Positions 43,034 to 53,004 are shown, counted from the first letter of the stretch. The stretch is DNA of 64,000 bases from DSVQ01 sp964484765 (GCA_964484765.1 CAZAGI010000031.1:1-64000); one strand, 5' to 3'. The notes: generated by a model not told the origin, from the letters alone. Made by a program: numbers and translations.

Positions 43034-43501
43034 ATGAAAACGATTCTTGCAGCCAGCCTGGTGACGGCCATCAGCATCGCGACCACGACCGACGTCGGGG
43101 CAGCCGGTCATCACGGGGGACATCACTCGGCACATCATCAGGGCCACGGATATGTCCACGGGCACAGTCAAAGCCACGGGCATCTGAATCATGGTGGGTA
43201 CGGCGTGATCCACTCGCCAGGGTATGGCGTCTCAAGCGGGTACTCGCCGAGCTACTATCCATCGACGACGGCCTATGCTCCCGCGCCGGTGTATGCTCCC
43301 GCGCCGGTGTATGCTCCCGCTCCCCCGCCGGTCTACGTGCCATCACCAGTGTATGCGCCGGCCTACCCAACCTACAGTGCGCCTCAGATCCGGGTCTATT
43401 CGCACGGTCATCACGGCCAAGCGCATTCCTTCGGGCATGGATATTACGGCTCGCATGGCCCTTCAGGTGGGCATGGACACGGTGGACATGGCCATCACTA
43501 A
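43034..43501 (+). CDS. Exported His-rich protein with YAPAPV repeats (155 aa)
   Basis: The protein has a signal peptide (MKTILAASLVTAISIATT), His-rich blocks at both ends (HHGGHHSAHHQGHGYVHGH, GGHGHGGHGHH) and a Pro/Tyr-rich centre with tandem YAPAPV units. It fits a periplasmic or surface metal chelator. The start has AAGGAGACC upstream. It points away from the other His-rich genes. Confidence 0.75.
   Translation: MKTILAASLVTAISIATTTDVGAAGHHGGHHSAHHQGHGYVHGHSQSHGHLNHGGYGVIHSPGYGVSSGYSPSYYPSTTAYAPAPVYAPAPVYAPAPPPVYVPSPVYAPAYPTYSAPQIRVYSHGHHGQAHSFGHGYYGSHGPSGGHGHGGHGHH
43274..43309 (+). repeat. 18-bp tandem repeat inside the His-rich gene
   Basis: Two identical units TATGCTCCCGCGCCGGTG (43274-43291, 43292-43309) and a partial third encode the YAPAPV repeats. 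The number may vary between strains. Confidence 0.9.
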
Positions 43502-43669
43502 TCGCCAGGTCTGGCGAAACGCAGCGCGGACAGCAACCGGTGGAGACTCGGCCCACCGGTTGCTGTTGGCAATGAAGGTTAATCACCGATTTGAACGATG
43601 ATGGAAGTAGAAGACGATGGTGGGTACCGCCTCTGCTAGTGGAATCGCGCCACTTTGCAGCGACACGAA

Positions 43670-44380
43670 CTAAGCCGCCCGGTTCAGCGTTGATTGTTGA
43701 TTACCGTCCGTTGTGGTGGCGTCTCTCAGTTCACCGCCCTGAAGAGCCAATGTCCGGGAAGCCCGCCGTGCGGCGACAGAATCGTGAGTCACCATGATGA
43801 TTGTGCGACCTTCACGATGGGCTTCATCGAAGGCTCCCAGTACGACTTCACGACTTTCCGGATCGAGGTTTCCCGTGGGTTCATCCGCGAGGATGATTTG
43901 TGGGTCGTTCACGAGAGTCCGGGCCAAAGCCACGCGTTGTTGCTGCCCAACGCTCAGTTCTGCGGGGCGGTGATGCAGCCGTTCTCCCAGACCAAATCGA
44001 TCGAGCATGCGTGCGGCTTGGGCTTCCTGCTCGGCTTGCGTACGTCCAAGCAGACACAACGGAACTTGCACGTTCTGCAGCGCTGTCAGATACGGGATGA
44101 GATTGAACGTCTGAAAGACGAATCCCATCCGCTGACCGCGCAGTTGTGAGCGGGCCGCAGCGGACAGTTCATAGACCGACGTTCCATCGAGACGGATGCT
44201 GCCGGTTGTTGGCGAGAGCATCCCCCCGAGCATCGACAACAAGGTCGTCTTGCCACTGCCACTGGGGCCGACCATCGCTACATATTCCGACTGCTCAATC
44301 GTCAGGTCCATACAACGGAAGGCCGTGACGACTTCACCCCGTCGTGAATACTGCTTGACCACGTTACTCAATTGAAACAT
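43670..44380 (-). CDS. ABC transporter ATPase (MacB/LolD type)
   Basis: The 236-residue protein has Walker A GPSGSGKTT near 39-47, the signature region LSVGQQQ near 141-147 (V in place of the usual G), Walker B ILADEPTGNLDP and the switch histidine MVTHDS. The MacB/LolD type is clear from RGQRMGFVFQTFNLI. It works with the FtsX-like permease at 44384, three bases upstream. Confidence 0.9.
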   Translation of the reverse strand: MFQLSNVVKQYSRRGEVVTAFRCMDLTIEQSEYVAMVGPSGSGKTTLLSMLGGMLSPTTGSIRLDGTSVYELSAAARSQLRGQRMGFVFQTFNLIPYLTALQNVQVPLCLLGRTQAEQEAQAARMLDRFGLGERLHHRPAELSVGQQQRVALARTLVNDPQIILADEPTGNLDPESREVVLGAFDEAHREGRTIIMVTHDSVAARRASRTLALQGGELRDATTTDGNQQSTLNRAA

Positions 44381-44383
44381 GAA

Positions 44384-45607
44384 TCAAATCTCCTGAAAGC
44401 ATAGGCAGGGATCAAGGCGTGCCGCGGTGCGAGCTGGCCACCAGGCCGACACCACCGACAAACCACTGGCAATCGCGACCGCTAGCAGGGATGTTCCTGG
44501 CAGAACTTTAACGCTCACACCTGCCCAACTTGGACCGGCTAGGATGGCAATCGCCAAGCCGATCAGACAGCCGAATGTGCCGGCCGTCAGCCCCAACAGA
44601 CAGGCTTTCCCCAGGAACATGCGTTGCACGAAACGCGGCGTAGCTCCGAGGGCCATCAATGTTCCGATTTCACGTCGTCGCTCTCGAACATTCGCGGCGA
44701 TCGCTCCCGCCAGACTGGTTCCCCCCACGACAACCAGAATTGCGAGAATGAACCATGATGTATTGGCCATCAGTCGATTCACGCCGACTTGCGTCTGCAC
44801 GACCTGCGCGATCGTGACGACCTTCGTCTTGGGCAGTAACTTCCGCAACTCGGGAACCAATGATCCCGCCGCATCCTCGCAGCACCCGATGACCTCAACG
44901 GCATTACAGACGGGCCCACTGCTGCTGACTTCCTGCACCGTATGCAGATGTGCGAACACGCGCGAGTCATCGACCGTTCCGGTGGCAGGAAGGATCCCCA
45001 GAATTCGGAAGGACCGCCCCAACAGCTTGACCGAGTCGCCTTGTGAGAACGCTGACTGTTCGGCGATGTCCGCCCCGACGACCAACTCATCGCTTTTCAA
45101 GTCCTGAATTGCACGATGAGTGACAAGCGACGCTGGGCTTGCCAGCGCACTGGAATCGAGCTTCGCTTTGGTGCAGCCTTCATGAGCTTTCGGCGCTGCA
45201 AACATGGCTGTCGTCTGCCAGGCGTTCTGGGCTGTGAGTTCCGACTGAGGCAGAATTCCGGTGAGGATGATATCCCGCCCGTGCAGATTGGCTGGGACGT
45301 TCAATCGCGCGGAAACCTGCTCGACGCCGGTGAGTCCGGCCAGGTAGATTTCGGACACGACTTCTTCGGGAATCGTCGCGCCGTTCTGATCGGCCGAGTA
45401 GTAATCTTGCAGTGTCGCTTCCGGCGGAAGGATCAGGATGTTGGCACCCAGTTGCGACAATTGATCCGACACTTCCCGTTCCGAGTAGACGGTGACGTGT
45501 CGAATGGCAACCAGCGCCGCCACTCCCAGCAGAATGGCCAAGCTATTGGAGACCGCGGCCCACGGACGGGAGCGGAGTTCGAGCCAGATCAGGGATCGTA
45601 AATTCAT
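44384..45607 (-). CDS. FtsX/MacB-type ABC permease
   Basis: The 407-residue protein has an N-terminal membrane segment, a periplasmic domain (about 45-270) and three further membrane segments (about 285, 335 and 365-390), the MacB/FtsX plan. RRREIGTLMALGATPRFVQRMFLGKA is the typical inner loop. It pairs with the ATPase at 43670. Such transporters move lipoproteins, peptides or metals with an adaptor and use no substrate channel of their own. Confidence 0.88.
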   Translation of the reverse strand: MNLRSLIWLELRSRPWAAVSNSLAILLGVAALVAIRHVTVYSEREVSDQLSQLGANILILPPEATLQDYYSADQNGATIPEEVVSEIYLAGLTGVEQVSARLNVPANLHGRDIILTGILPQSELTAQNAWQTTAMFAAPKAHEGCTKAKLDSSALASPASLVTHRAIQDLKSDELVVGADIAEQSAFSQGDSVKLLGRSFRILGILPATGTVDDSRVFAHLHTVQEVSSSGPVCNAVEVIGCCEDAAGSLVPELRKLLPKTKVVTIAQVVQTQVGVNRLMANTSWFILAILVVVGGTSLAGAIAANVRERRREIGTLMALGATPRFVQRMFLGKACLLGLTAGTFGCLIGLAIAILAGPSWAGVSVKVLPGTSLLAVAIASGLSVVSAWWPARTAARLDPCLCFQEI

Positions 45608-45634
45608 TTCGATGGTCCTCAGTGCGGGTGCGGT

Positions 45635-46429
45635 TTAGCGGAGAGCCGGACGCGACCCGGATGCCTGAGTCGGCTGATTGTGTTTGCAGTTCACGTCATC
45701 GCAGCACTTTCCGGCTTTGTGGACGGCCGCCGCGATCTGATCCGCCGTGGATTGCGAGTTGTAATGCCCGATGAGGGCTCCCGGAGGCGCAATCAACACC
45801 GCATAGGGACCGTTCACTTGCTTGGAGTCCAACTGCATCTGTTGATAGAAGCGGGCTTCGGCCGGATCGTCCAATTTCATCCCCACGAGTGTGATCCGAT
45901 CCTTGAACTGGGGCATCTGACCGACTGCGTTGACTGCGGCGGGTACATCGACCTTGTCGGTGCGGGTCAGGCACACAAACACCAGCTTTTGTTCCTGCAA
46001 CTCTTTCATGCAGCGCATCATGGTCGGAGGAACGATGGCCGCTGCGGCCTGCTCTTGAGTCATCGTGCGGGCAAACAACCCCGTGACCGCGCCGTTCGGA
46101 GCCACCACCACCGTCATGGGCATGGGTGCCCGTGCCACGCCGAACTTCTCAACGAGTTGCTTTTCAGCGGGGTCGTCAACGCGAATCGATGTCAGGACCG
46201 CGATATTGCTGCGACTGGTCGTTTCGTCTTTAGCTTGCTGATACAGAGCGCGCGTTCCTTCACCATTGTCACGATGAAAGACGACGAAAGTGAATTTGCT
46301 CGCTTGCGCCGACTGATTCAGAGTTGTCTGCAACGGACTGATTTGAGTCGACTGCTGACCGAAGGCCGAATCGCCCACGGTCAGTGATGCCCCGAGAACG
46401 AACAACAAAGCGGAAGACGTGATTTTCAC
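45635..46429 (-). CDS. Exported tandem thioredoxin-like protein lacking CxxC
   Basis: The 264-residue protein starts at a GTG with AAGGAG seven bases upstream, which gives a signal peptide (SSALLFVLGASLTVG). Two thioredoxin-like units follow (about 45-150 and 150-245): KFTFVVFHRDN...APMPMTVVVAPNGAV and LVFVCLTRTDKVD...GPYAVLIAPPGAL. Neither has the CxxC active site. The C-terminus has KCCDDVNCKHN, which could bind metal. It lies 27 bases upstream of the permease. Confidence 0.7.
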   Translation of the reverse strand: MKITSSALLFVLGASLTVGDSAFGQQSTQISPLQTTLNQSAQASKFTFVVFHRDNGEGTRALYQQAKDETTSRSNIAVLTSIRVDDPAEKQLVEKFGVARAPMPMTVVVAPNGAVTGLFARTMTQEQAAAAIVPPTMMRCMKELQEQKLVFVCLTRTDKVDVPAAVNAVGQMPQFKDRITLVGMKLDDPAEARFYQQMQLDSKQVNGPYAVLIAPPGALIGHYNSQSTADQIAAAVHKAGKCCDDVNCKHNQPTQASGSRPALR

Positions 46430-46633
46430 AAGAAGCTCCTTCCCTTGAATAAAACTGGAGATGATGTGCGAGTGCGAATGCCGGCAGTGCAGGCAGCGTT
46501 GAGTGTTCATCTCGAATCGAGATCCTGGCTCGCATGGAGCACACGACTCGATGAGGACGAACTCGCAGACATTCGCGTGAGTCAGAACCGTGAAATGAGC
46601 CGGAGCGGCCTCAAGGTTGCTCAACGAGATCGC

Positions 46634-47104
46634 TCAAATCAACCATACCTGCGTCATCGATCGGATGAGTGACGCGGAGAGGAGGCAACACTCGTTGCCG
46701 GTATAGTGTCGAGTCAAAGAACACTGCTCAACCGGCTTGGACAAATCGGAGAGGGCCATGCACGATCGGCAGCACACCCACGCTGGAAATGTCGACTGCG
46801 GCGCAATTCCTGTGGAGATGGTCGCGTGGACGCATCGTCCTGGGCGACACGGACAACCGGAATCATGCGAATGCGGGCTGCATCCAGAATCGACGGCCTC
46901 CCTTCCGTCTGAAGGGTGTTCGTCGCAGCATTCGTCTTCGTCCAAATGACAACAGGACTCGCCGTTACAGCATTCCCTTGCGTGCATCGCCGCAGCAGAG
47001 GTGATGGAACCCGGTAAGCAGTGCCAACAACACCCCATACTGCTATTCACGAGCAGTGAAATGAGGGCAACGAAGCTGGCCACGTATCCGAGCATCAATG
47101 ACAT
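46634..47104 (-). CDS. Exported Cys-rich protein (156 aa)
   Basis: After a signal-like N-terminus (MLGYVASFVALISLLVN) come about 20 cysteines and several histidines (CCNGESCCHLDEDECCDEH, GCPCRPGRC). It resembles metal-binding or disulfide-rich planctomycete proteins. Family unknown. It lies between two permease/ATPase pairs of the same strand. Confidence 0.6.
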   Translation of the reverse strand: MSLMLGYVASFVALISLLVNSSMGCCWHCLPGSITSAAAMHARECCNGESCCHLDEDECCDEHPSDGREAVDSGCSPHSHDSGCPCRPGRCVHATISTGIAPQSTFPAWVCCRSCMALSDLSKPVEQCSLTRHYTGNECCLLSASLIRSMTQVWLI

Positions 47105-47333
47105 CTCGAATCACTCTTTCCACTTTGCGCACGCCGGTGCGAAAAGCAGGAAGAATAACGACTATTCGGACTATCGGGTTCGTGGCGAATTCTGCTTGAA
47201 GAATTGAGCTTGAATAGGATGGAACAGGTAAACCTGAGCGAAAAACAAAAGCCCAAATCCCGCAAACTTCCAACTTAGTGGGGATACAGCGCGGTCGGCA
47301 ATCACTGACTTGGCTCACTGGTTACCGTTGGAC

Positions 47334-48476
47334 CTATGCCATTCGGAGAGCCGGGACGATCTCGGCGCGGGCGGCTTGCCAGGCGGGAGCGATACCAGCC
47401 AAAAGTCCCACGAGTCCCGAGGCTGCGAGTCCCGTCATCGCCAGTGAGATGGACGGCAAGAATGCGATCAGAATGCCTTCGGTTCCGAGTGCGAGGCTGG
47501 AAGTTTGCAGGATCACCAAGGCGGTTCCTGTGCCCAGGAGGCCGCCGACCAGACTCACCACGAGGCTTTCGCCGATAATGAACGCGAAGATATGCCATCC
47601 GGTGAAGCCGATCGTTTGCAGCACGGCATGCTCGCGAATTCGGTCCTGCACGCCCATGACCGTCGTCGTGGCGACGAGTCCAAGGACCATGAGCACGCAT
47701 GCGAGTCCGAGGTAACGCGTGAATCCCACCAGTTCAACAAGATCGCCGACGGTTTTGGCCTGGAACGCGCCCTTGGTCCTCGTGTTGGTCGCCACCGGTC
47801 CGGCGCGATACAGGTCGTCGATCAATTTGGACGCCGCTTGGGCATCGGCGGATTCGTCGAGCAAGACTTCCATCTGAGTCGCCGTTCCCACGGCGTGCAG
47901 ACCGGGCGTTCGCTGCAAGAATTCCAGATGCGTGTAAATCATACTCTCTTCCGCGGCAACGGCTGAGGTGAAGATCCCGGCAATGGTGACGGTCAACGAA
48001 CCGATCGAAAACTTTTGACCGACAGATAACTTCCGCCGTCGCGCCACGGCCTGGCCGACCAGTGCCGCATCCCGCTGCTGTTCAAATTGGGACCAATCAC
48101 CAGTTTGCAGTACGATCGGCCGCACGCTGCGGAGCTTCTTGGCGGGCAATCCATTGAAGACCACCACATCCAGACTGGCCCGGCAATTGTTCATGTAGAC
48201 CTGAATCGGCACGGCATCCTTGATGCCCGGCAGCTTGCTGATGCGAAGCGCATAATCCTCCGGCAGCTTGCTGGTGCTGGGGCAAAACCGGTTCGCCTGA
48301 AACACGATCAGTGACCGATCCTGCTGCTGTTCGTTCAGCAGCCGATCCAATCCCTCTTGCACGGCACCGACGAACGAGAACACGAACATGGCCACGGCCG
48401 TTCCGCTCACGGTCAGCAGGGTTCGTGTTCGATGCCGCCACAGCGTTTTCAAGACGTAGGGGATGTAACGCAGCAT
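47334..48476 (-). CDS. FtsX/MacB-type ABC permease
   Basis: The 380-residue protein has one N-terminal and three C-terminal membrane segments with a periplasmic domain between them (about 45-245). The loop VMGVQDRIREHAVLQTIGFTGWHIF is typical. It is coupled to the ATPase at 48480 with a 3-base gap. The HlyD-type adaptor upstream completes a tripartite exporter. Confidence 0.88.
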   Translation of the reverse strand: MLRYIPYVLKTLWRHRTRTLLTVSGTAVAMFVFSFVGAVQEGLDRLLNEQQQDRSLIVFQANRFCPSTSKLPEDYALRISKLPGIKDAVPIQVYMNNCRASLDVVVFNGLPAKKLRSVRPIVLQTGDWSQFEQQRDAALVGQAVARRRKLSVGQKFSIGSLTVTIAGIFTSAVAAEESMIYTHLEFLQRTPGLHAVGTATQMEVLLDESADAQAASKLIDDLYRAGPVATNTRTKGAFQAKTVGDLVELVGFTRYLGLACVLMVLGLVATTTVMGVQDRIREHAVLQTIGFTGWHIFAFIIGESLVVSLVGGLLGTGTALVILQTSSLALGTEGILIAFLPSISLAMTGLAASGLVGLLAGIAPAWQAARAEIVPALRMA

Positions 48477-48479
48477 GTC

Positions 48480-49190
48480 CTAAATCCTTCCGACAGTGGC
48501 CAACGACACTGCCGGTGGTGACTCGGCGAATACGCCCTTTTCCAATCGCAACCGGCGTGTGGCAATCAGTGCCGCATTGGGATCGTGGGTGACCATGAGC
48601 AACGTCATCCCTAACTCCGTGTTGAGTCGTTGTAGCAAGGCGAGAATCTGCTCGGTCGTTTCCGCGTCGAGATCGCCCGTGGGTTCGTCGGCAACGATGA
48701 TGGTGGGATTCGCAACGAGAGCCCGCGCGATGCCGACGCGTTGTTCCTGTCCACCAGAGAGCTGCCGAGGGTAGTGATCGGCCCGGTCTGTCAGGGAAAC
48801 GGCTTCCAGCGCAATGTTCACCCGCTTTTCGCGGTCGCGGGAAGAGAGCCCCAAGAGTAACAGTGGCAGTTCGATGTTTTCGTAAGCCGTCAGCACCGGC
48901 ACGAGATTGTGCATCTGAAAGATGTACCCCACGTTTTCGGCCCGCCAGCGCGCGAGTCGTGTGCGCGACAATTGCGTAATGATCTCGCCATCGACAAGAA
49001 TTTGCCCCGATGTCGGCCGGTCGATGCCGGCAATCAGATTGAGCAGCGTGCTCTTGCCCGATCCGCTGGCTCCCATCAGTGAGACGAATTCGCCGCGTTC
49101 GATCGTGAGATCGGCATTCTTGAGCGGCGCGATCTTCTGGTCGCCCTTGACGTACTCTTTGGTGATTTGCTGGACTTCAACCAAGGACAT
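48480..49190 (-). CDS. ABC transporter ATPase (MacB/LolD type)
   Basis: The 236-residue protein has Walker A GASGSGKST, signature LSGGQEQRVGIARAL, Walker B IIVADEPTGDLDA and the switch histidine VTHDPN. It is in an operon with the adaptor (10 bases upstream) and the permease (3 bases downstream). Confidence 0.92.
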   Translation of the reverse strand: MSLVEVQQITKEYVKGDQKIAPLKNADLTIERGEFVSLMGASGSGKSTLLNLIAGIDRPTSGQILVDGEIITQLSRTRLARWRAENVGYIFQMHNLVPVLTAYENIELPLLLLGLSSRDREKRVNIALEAVSLTDRADHYPRQLSGGQEQRVGIARALVANPTIIVADEPTGDLDAETTEQILALLQRLNTELGMTLLMVTHDPNAALIATRRLRLEKGVFAESPPAVSLATVGRI

Positions 49191-49200
49191 GTCTTTACCT

Positions 49201-50826
49201 TCACTCTTTCGCGCCGTGGCGATGAATCTGCGACGACTTCATCGGCGCGTTGCCCATCGTGGATGTTGCCAGGGAATCGCGTCCCAAGGTCGGATCATTC
49301 CCCGTGACGCGGACTCGAGCGCCGTCGACGAGGGACTCGCGGCCGCCGGCAATCAACCGGTCACCGACATTGAGGCCGGTGACGATTTCCACCTGACCAT
49401 CGGACGTTGCCGAGCCGACTGTCACGCGGCGTAACCGTGCGGTCCCCGATGTTTGGTCGGCAAGCCATACGGTCGCTTCGCTGCCCGATCCCTGGATGAC
49501 TTCGCGCGGCGCAAGCAATCGCAACGGCGGTGTGCTGCCCTCAACATTCGGTCGGGGGGGAGCCAGAAACGTCACCTGTACGAGCATGTCCGGTTTAATC
49601 ACCGCCGGTGGGTCGTCGATGATCAACTTCACTTGTAGCGTGTTTTTCTGGATGTCCGTCAAGGCCGTCGCAATCAGGACGCGGCCCGTCAGCGGGACCG
49701 GGCTGGCGGGAGTTTCGATCCGCACTGTTTGACCCGTTAGGACTTGTGGGACATCATCCAGGCGCACATCGGCCCGAACCTGCAAGTTTTTGGGATCGTA
49801 CATGGTGACGACAGTGCTGGCGTCGTACGCCGCAGCTTGATTGATTCCCATCAGCCGACTGCCTGGTTTGGCAACGAGCGCGAGAATATTTCCGGCTGTG
49901 CGGGCCTTCACTTCGGTCCGTTCCAGCTTGAGACGAGCCGCGTCACGAATCGCACGGGCCTGTTGTGCCTGGGCGTCGGATGCCTGGACCTTGGCCTGCA
50001 TCTCGGCGACTTGCCGGGTTTCATCAACCTTCAGTTCCAACTGTCGCCGCAGCACATCGCGCCGTTTGGCCGAAGTCTGCCGTTCGCGCTCCAGCGATTT
50101 GGCTTGCTGTCGGTGCTCATCCAGTGTGGCCAGTGCCGTCTCCAGATCACTTCGAGCGCGCTGCACGGTGATGGCGGGGACCGCATCGCGGGCTTTCTCT
50201 TTGCTCGCCAGTTCCTGTTCAGCGAACGCTCTTCGCGCCTCGGCGGCACGGATGGACGATGGGAGCCGCGCGAGTTCCGTTTCAATCTTCGTCAACGTCG
50301 CTTCGGCCTCGGCAAGTGTCGCCTGCAACGAAATCGGTTCGTCGAAGAGTGTCCTTGCGGCGACCAAGGCCGCCCGCGCCGAGAGGACTTCCGCATCACG
50401 GAGCCGGACATCCGCGTCGGCCCGTTGCAGTTCGATTTCGGCGTCGCGACGGATCAGGCGGGCGACGACTTGACCAGCTTCGACCGTCTGGCCCTCGACG
50501 ACGAGCATCTCCTCGATAATCCCTTCGGTCAAAGCGGAGACCACGACCGCTTGCGGACGAGGTTCGACCCAACCCGCGGCTTGAAAGAGGGGCGTGTCGG
50601 CAGCCACCACTTCTGACCGACTCGCCATCACCGAGACGACTGTGACTGGGTGGGCTGGCCACAGACTGTCGCGCAGTGACCAACCCAGCACCCCGGCAAA
50701 TCCACTGAGGATGACGGCAGGTGCGAGATATCGCGTGATGAGATTTCGTGGACGGCGAATCACGCGCCCCGCCGTGCGGGGCGCGCGTTCGACCGCCAAT
50801 TCTTGAAGATTGACCGGCGTCGTCAT
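49201..50826 (-). CDS. HlyD/MacA-type membrane fusion protein
   Basis: The 541-residue adaptor has one membrane anchor near 34-52, a biotinyl-lipoyl-like domain split by a long coiled coil (about 110-260, rich in A, E, R and Q), then beta-barrel and membrane-proximal domains (VQVRADVRLDDVPQVL..., GGRESLVDGARVRV). It links the inner-membrane ABC pump to an outer-membrane channel such as the TolC at 56667. The ATG at 50826 has AGGGA upstream; further upstream frames are improbable. Confidence 0.9.
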   Translation of the reverse strand: MTTPVNLQELAVERAPRTAGRVIRRPRNLITRYLAPAVILSGFAGVLGWSLRDSLWPAHPVTVVSVMASRSEVVAADTPLFQAAGWVEPRPQAVVVSALTEGIIEEMLVVEGQTVEAGQVVARLIRRDAEIELQRADADVRLRDAEVLSARAALVAARTLFDEPISLQATLAEAEATLTKIETELARLPSSIRAAEARRAFAEQELASKEKARDAVPAITVQRARSDLETALATLDEHRQQAKSLERERQTSAKRRDVLRRQLELKVDETRQVAEMQAKVQASDAQAQQARAIRDAARLKLERTEVKARTAGNILALVAKPGSRLMGINQAAAYDASTVVTMYDPKNLQVRADVRLDDVPQVLTGQTVRIETPASPVPLTGRVLIATALTDIQKNTLQVKLIIDDPPAVIKPDMLVQVTFLAPPRPNVEGSTPPLRLLAPREVIQGSGSEATVWLADQTSGTARLRRVTVGSATSDGQVEIVTGLNVGDRLIAGGRESLVDGARVRVTGNDPTLGRDSLATSTMGNAPMKSSQIHRHGAKE

Positions 50827-50846
50827 CGGACGAATCCCTGACAAGA

Positions 50847-51386
50847 CTATTTCGCTTCTGTTTCGGGCACGACGAACACGCCGCTCGCCAGCACAGTCAG
50901 ATTGCCCGCTTCGTCGCGTTTGGCTTTCCCCTTCACAACGACGGTTTGCAGCTCTTTCAGTCCCAGCAGTTTCCGGGCATCCTGCTCCACGGTGCCACCC
51001 GATGCGTCCACCATCTTGATCATTGCCCGGTTCTTGGGGAGTTGGTCCGTCACGCAGCAATAGTCCCAGGGAGTGGGGCAACCTTCTCCCGGTTGGCAGG
51101 CTTCCAGTTTCGGATCGACGATCGTGAACGCCGCGCGGCCTTCGACCCACGGATTTGTGCCACCGCCGATCCGTCCCAAAATGGTCACATCCACGCCGTC
51201 TTCGGCGGATTCGCGCACATCGGCGACGGGTTTCGCATCGGCGGGTTGCTCGTGGAGCATCATTTCCCGACCGGCGTCCGACGGTGTTCCGCTCGCAGCC
51301 TGGGGTACGGGTGCCGTGGTCGGTTTCGCGCAACCGACGGCTGCCAACGCCAGAAGGATCAGTGCTGTCCAGGTTCCGTTCAACAT
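50847..51386 (-). CDS. Lipoprotein in the metal/antimicrobial efflux operon
   Basis: The 179-residue protein starts MLNGTWTALILLALAAVGC, a signal peptide ending in a lipobox with Cys19. The mature part has VTILGRIGGGTNPWVEGRAAF and a cysteine pair in GEGCPTPWDYCCVTD, with an OB-like strand pattern (LQTVVVKGKAKRDEAGNL). Its function is unknown. It lies 20 bases upstream of the adaptor gene. The start is chosen for the lipobox. Confidence 0.8.
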   Translation of the reverse strand: MLNGTWTALILLALAAVGCAKPTTAPVPQAASGTPSDAGREMMLHEQPADAKPVADVRESAEDGVDVTILGRIGGGTNPWVEGRAAFTIVDPKLEACQPGEGCPTPWDYCCVTDQLPKNRAMIKMVDASGGTVEQDARKLLGLKELQTVVVKGKAKRDEAGNLTVLASGVFVVPETEAK

Positions 51387-51415
51387 CGTCTCTTCCTTTA
51401 GTGGTCTGTGAAAAA

Positions 51416-52582
51416 CTAGATGGCTTTCAGACCATCGACCACGGGCATCCGCAGCGCCCGCCAGGCGGGAGGGAGCGACCCCAACACACCAATCGCAAGC
51501 CCCGTCGATAACCCGTACAACAATGCCACGCTGTCCAAACGCAGCGTGAAAGCTCCCATTGTGAACCGCACGGCCAAGCCGTTGAGCAATGGCAGTGCGA
51601 CCGCCGCGGCCAACAACGAACCGGCAGCGGCTAACAACACACCTTCCTGCACAATGCTGAGAGCGATGGCCCGTCGAGAGAAGCCGATCGTTTGTAGCAT
51701 GGCCAACTCTCTTACCCGACCGACCACCGCCCCGTACATCGTGTTCAGTCCGGCAAAGGCCCCGGCCCCCGACACGAGCAGGACAATCAACCAAGCCACG
51801 CTCCGGACGGGGCCATAGTGGGCCTGGAGCGAAGCGTAATAACTCAACTCCGGCGTGGCTTCCCATTCGAGATCGACGCGCTCTTTGCAGAACTCGCTGA
51901 CATCGGCGAGGCCCTTCGATTCACTGACCGCGACGGCGACGAGGCTCAAGTCTTGTCGCTTCATTGCCTGTTGCAAGTCATCAACGAGACACCAGATTTC
52001 CGATTCAAACGCCGCCCCTGCGGCGGCAAAGCGCCCACTGATTTTCCACGGGCGACCCTCGATCCGCACCGTGCGCCCGATGACCAATTCCGCCGGATCA
52101 CACCCCAACTTGGCCGCGGCCAGTCGCCCCACAATCGCTTCCCCTGCGGCGGGCCACGTTCCTTCAATCAACTGAAACTGACGACGAACGAGCGGAGCGG
52201 CGAGCGTGACGCCCCGCACAAGCCCCATCGCCGGTTCTTTCACCGATTCGGTTGTGATCTCCGTTCCCAAGTACAACTCGGGAGAAACGTGTTTCTGACG
52301 ATAGCGCGTTTCAACCCGTCCCAAACTGGCGGAGAGCACGCCCGCCCCCTGGCCGGGAATCGTGGAGTTTTCGATGTTCTCGCCCGCGCCGAGGGAATGC
52401 ACGAGGATCACGAGTGGGTCGCCACTTACAGCCAGCGATGTTTCCAGGCCGCGGACGAACGCCACCACCAGAAAGATCAGGAAGACCACGGTCCCCAACC
52501 CCAGCAGCGTGAGCGCACTGCGACCGGGCCGCCGCAGCAAATTGCGGACTCCATAATCCCAAGGGAGTGGTCGAAACATCAT
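51416..52582 (-). CDS. FtsX/MacB-type ABC permease
   Basis: The 388-residue protein has an N-terminal membrane segment (LTLLGLGTVVFLIFLVVAF), a periplasmic domain and three C-terminal segments, with the loop VVGRVRELAMLQTIGFSRRAIALS. Two ATGs (52582, 52579) are adjacent. It is the third permease of this kind in the region and shares the ATPase at 48480 or works as half of a pair with the permease at 47334. Confidence 0.88.
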   Translation of the reverse strand: MMFRPLPWDYGVRNLLRRPGRSALTLLGLGTVVFLIFLVVAFVRGLETSLAVSGDPLVILVHSLGAGENIENSTIPGQGAGVLSASLGRVETRYRQKHVSPELYLGTEITTESVKEPAMGLVRGVTLAAPLVRRQFQLIEGTWPAAGEAIVGRLAAAKLGCDPAELVIGRTVRIEGRPWKISGRFAAAGAAFESEIWCLVDDLQQAMKRQDLSLVAVAVSESKGLADVSEFCKERVDLEWEATPELSYYASLQAHYGPVRSVAWLIVLLVSGAGAFAGLNTMYGAVVGRVRELAMLQTIGFSRRAIALSIVQEGVLLAAAGSLLAAAVALPLLNGLAVRFTMGAFTLRLDSVALLYGLSTGLAIGVLGSLPPAWRALRMPVVDGLKAI

Positions 52583-52665
52583 TCGCGATCAATCAAAGGA
52601 ATCGTTCGGGGAGGCCGAGTACCACAGCGCAAAAAAACTGTGGCACACCAGGGTTCAATGGGTCG

Positions 52666-53004
52666 TTAAGCCTTGGGTTTGGATTTGAAAGTTCCGCTCG
52701 GTCCCGTGAGCGACTTGGGGGTCTTGCCGATGCTGTCCATCGCCTCCCACAGCGTCTTCGGGGAGAGCGTCTTCCCGGCGGCGGGCGTGACTGTGACCGT
52801 TTTCGTGGGAATATCGCAGGTGATCTGCCCCACCTCGGGCATCGGTTTCAGCTTCGCCGTGATCTTGGTTACGCAACCACCACACATTTCTCCGACAGTC
52901 ATCACCGCATTCGGACTCTTAACCACCGGTTCCGCGGCGGTGTTCACCGCCACGAGGCCGACCAACACGAGCCCAACCGTCATCAACCATTGTTTTGCGA
53001 ACAT
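52666..53004 (-). CDS. Exported heavy-metal-associated (HMA) domain protein
   Basis: The 112-residue protein has a signal peptide (LMTVGLVLVGLVAVNTAA) and one HMA-like domain with the metal site GEMCGGCVTK (CxxC). The second half, KTLWEAMDSIGKTP, completes the fold. It should carry Cu(I) or another soft metal in the periplasm. The ATG at 53004 has AAGGA upstream. It precedes the permease by 83 bases. Confidence 0.85.
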   Translation of the reverse strand: MFAKQWLMTVGLVLVGLVAVNTAAEPVVKSPNAVMTVGEMCGGCVTKITAKLKPMPEVGQITCDIPTKTVTVTPAAGKTLSPKTLWEAMDSIGKTPKSLTGPSGTFKSKPKA

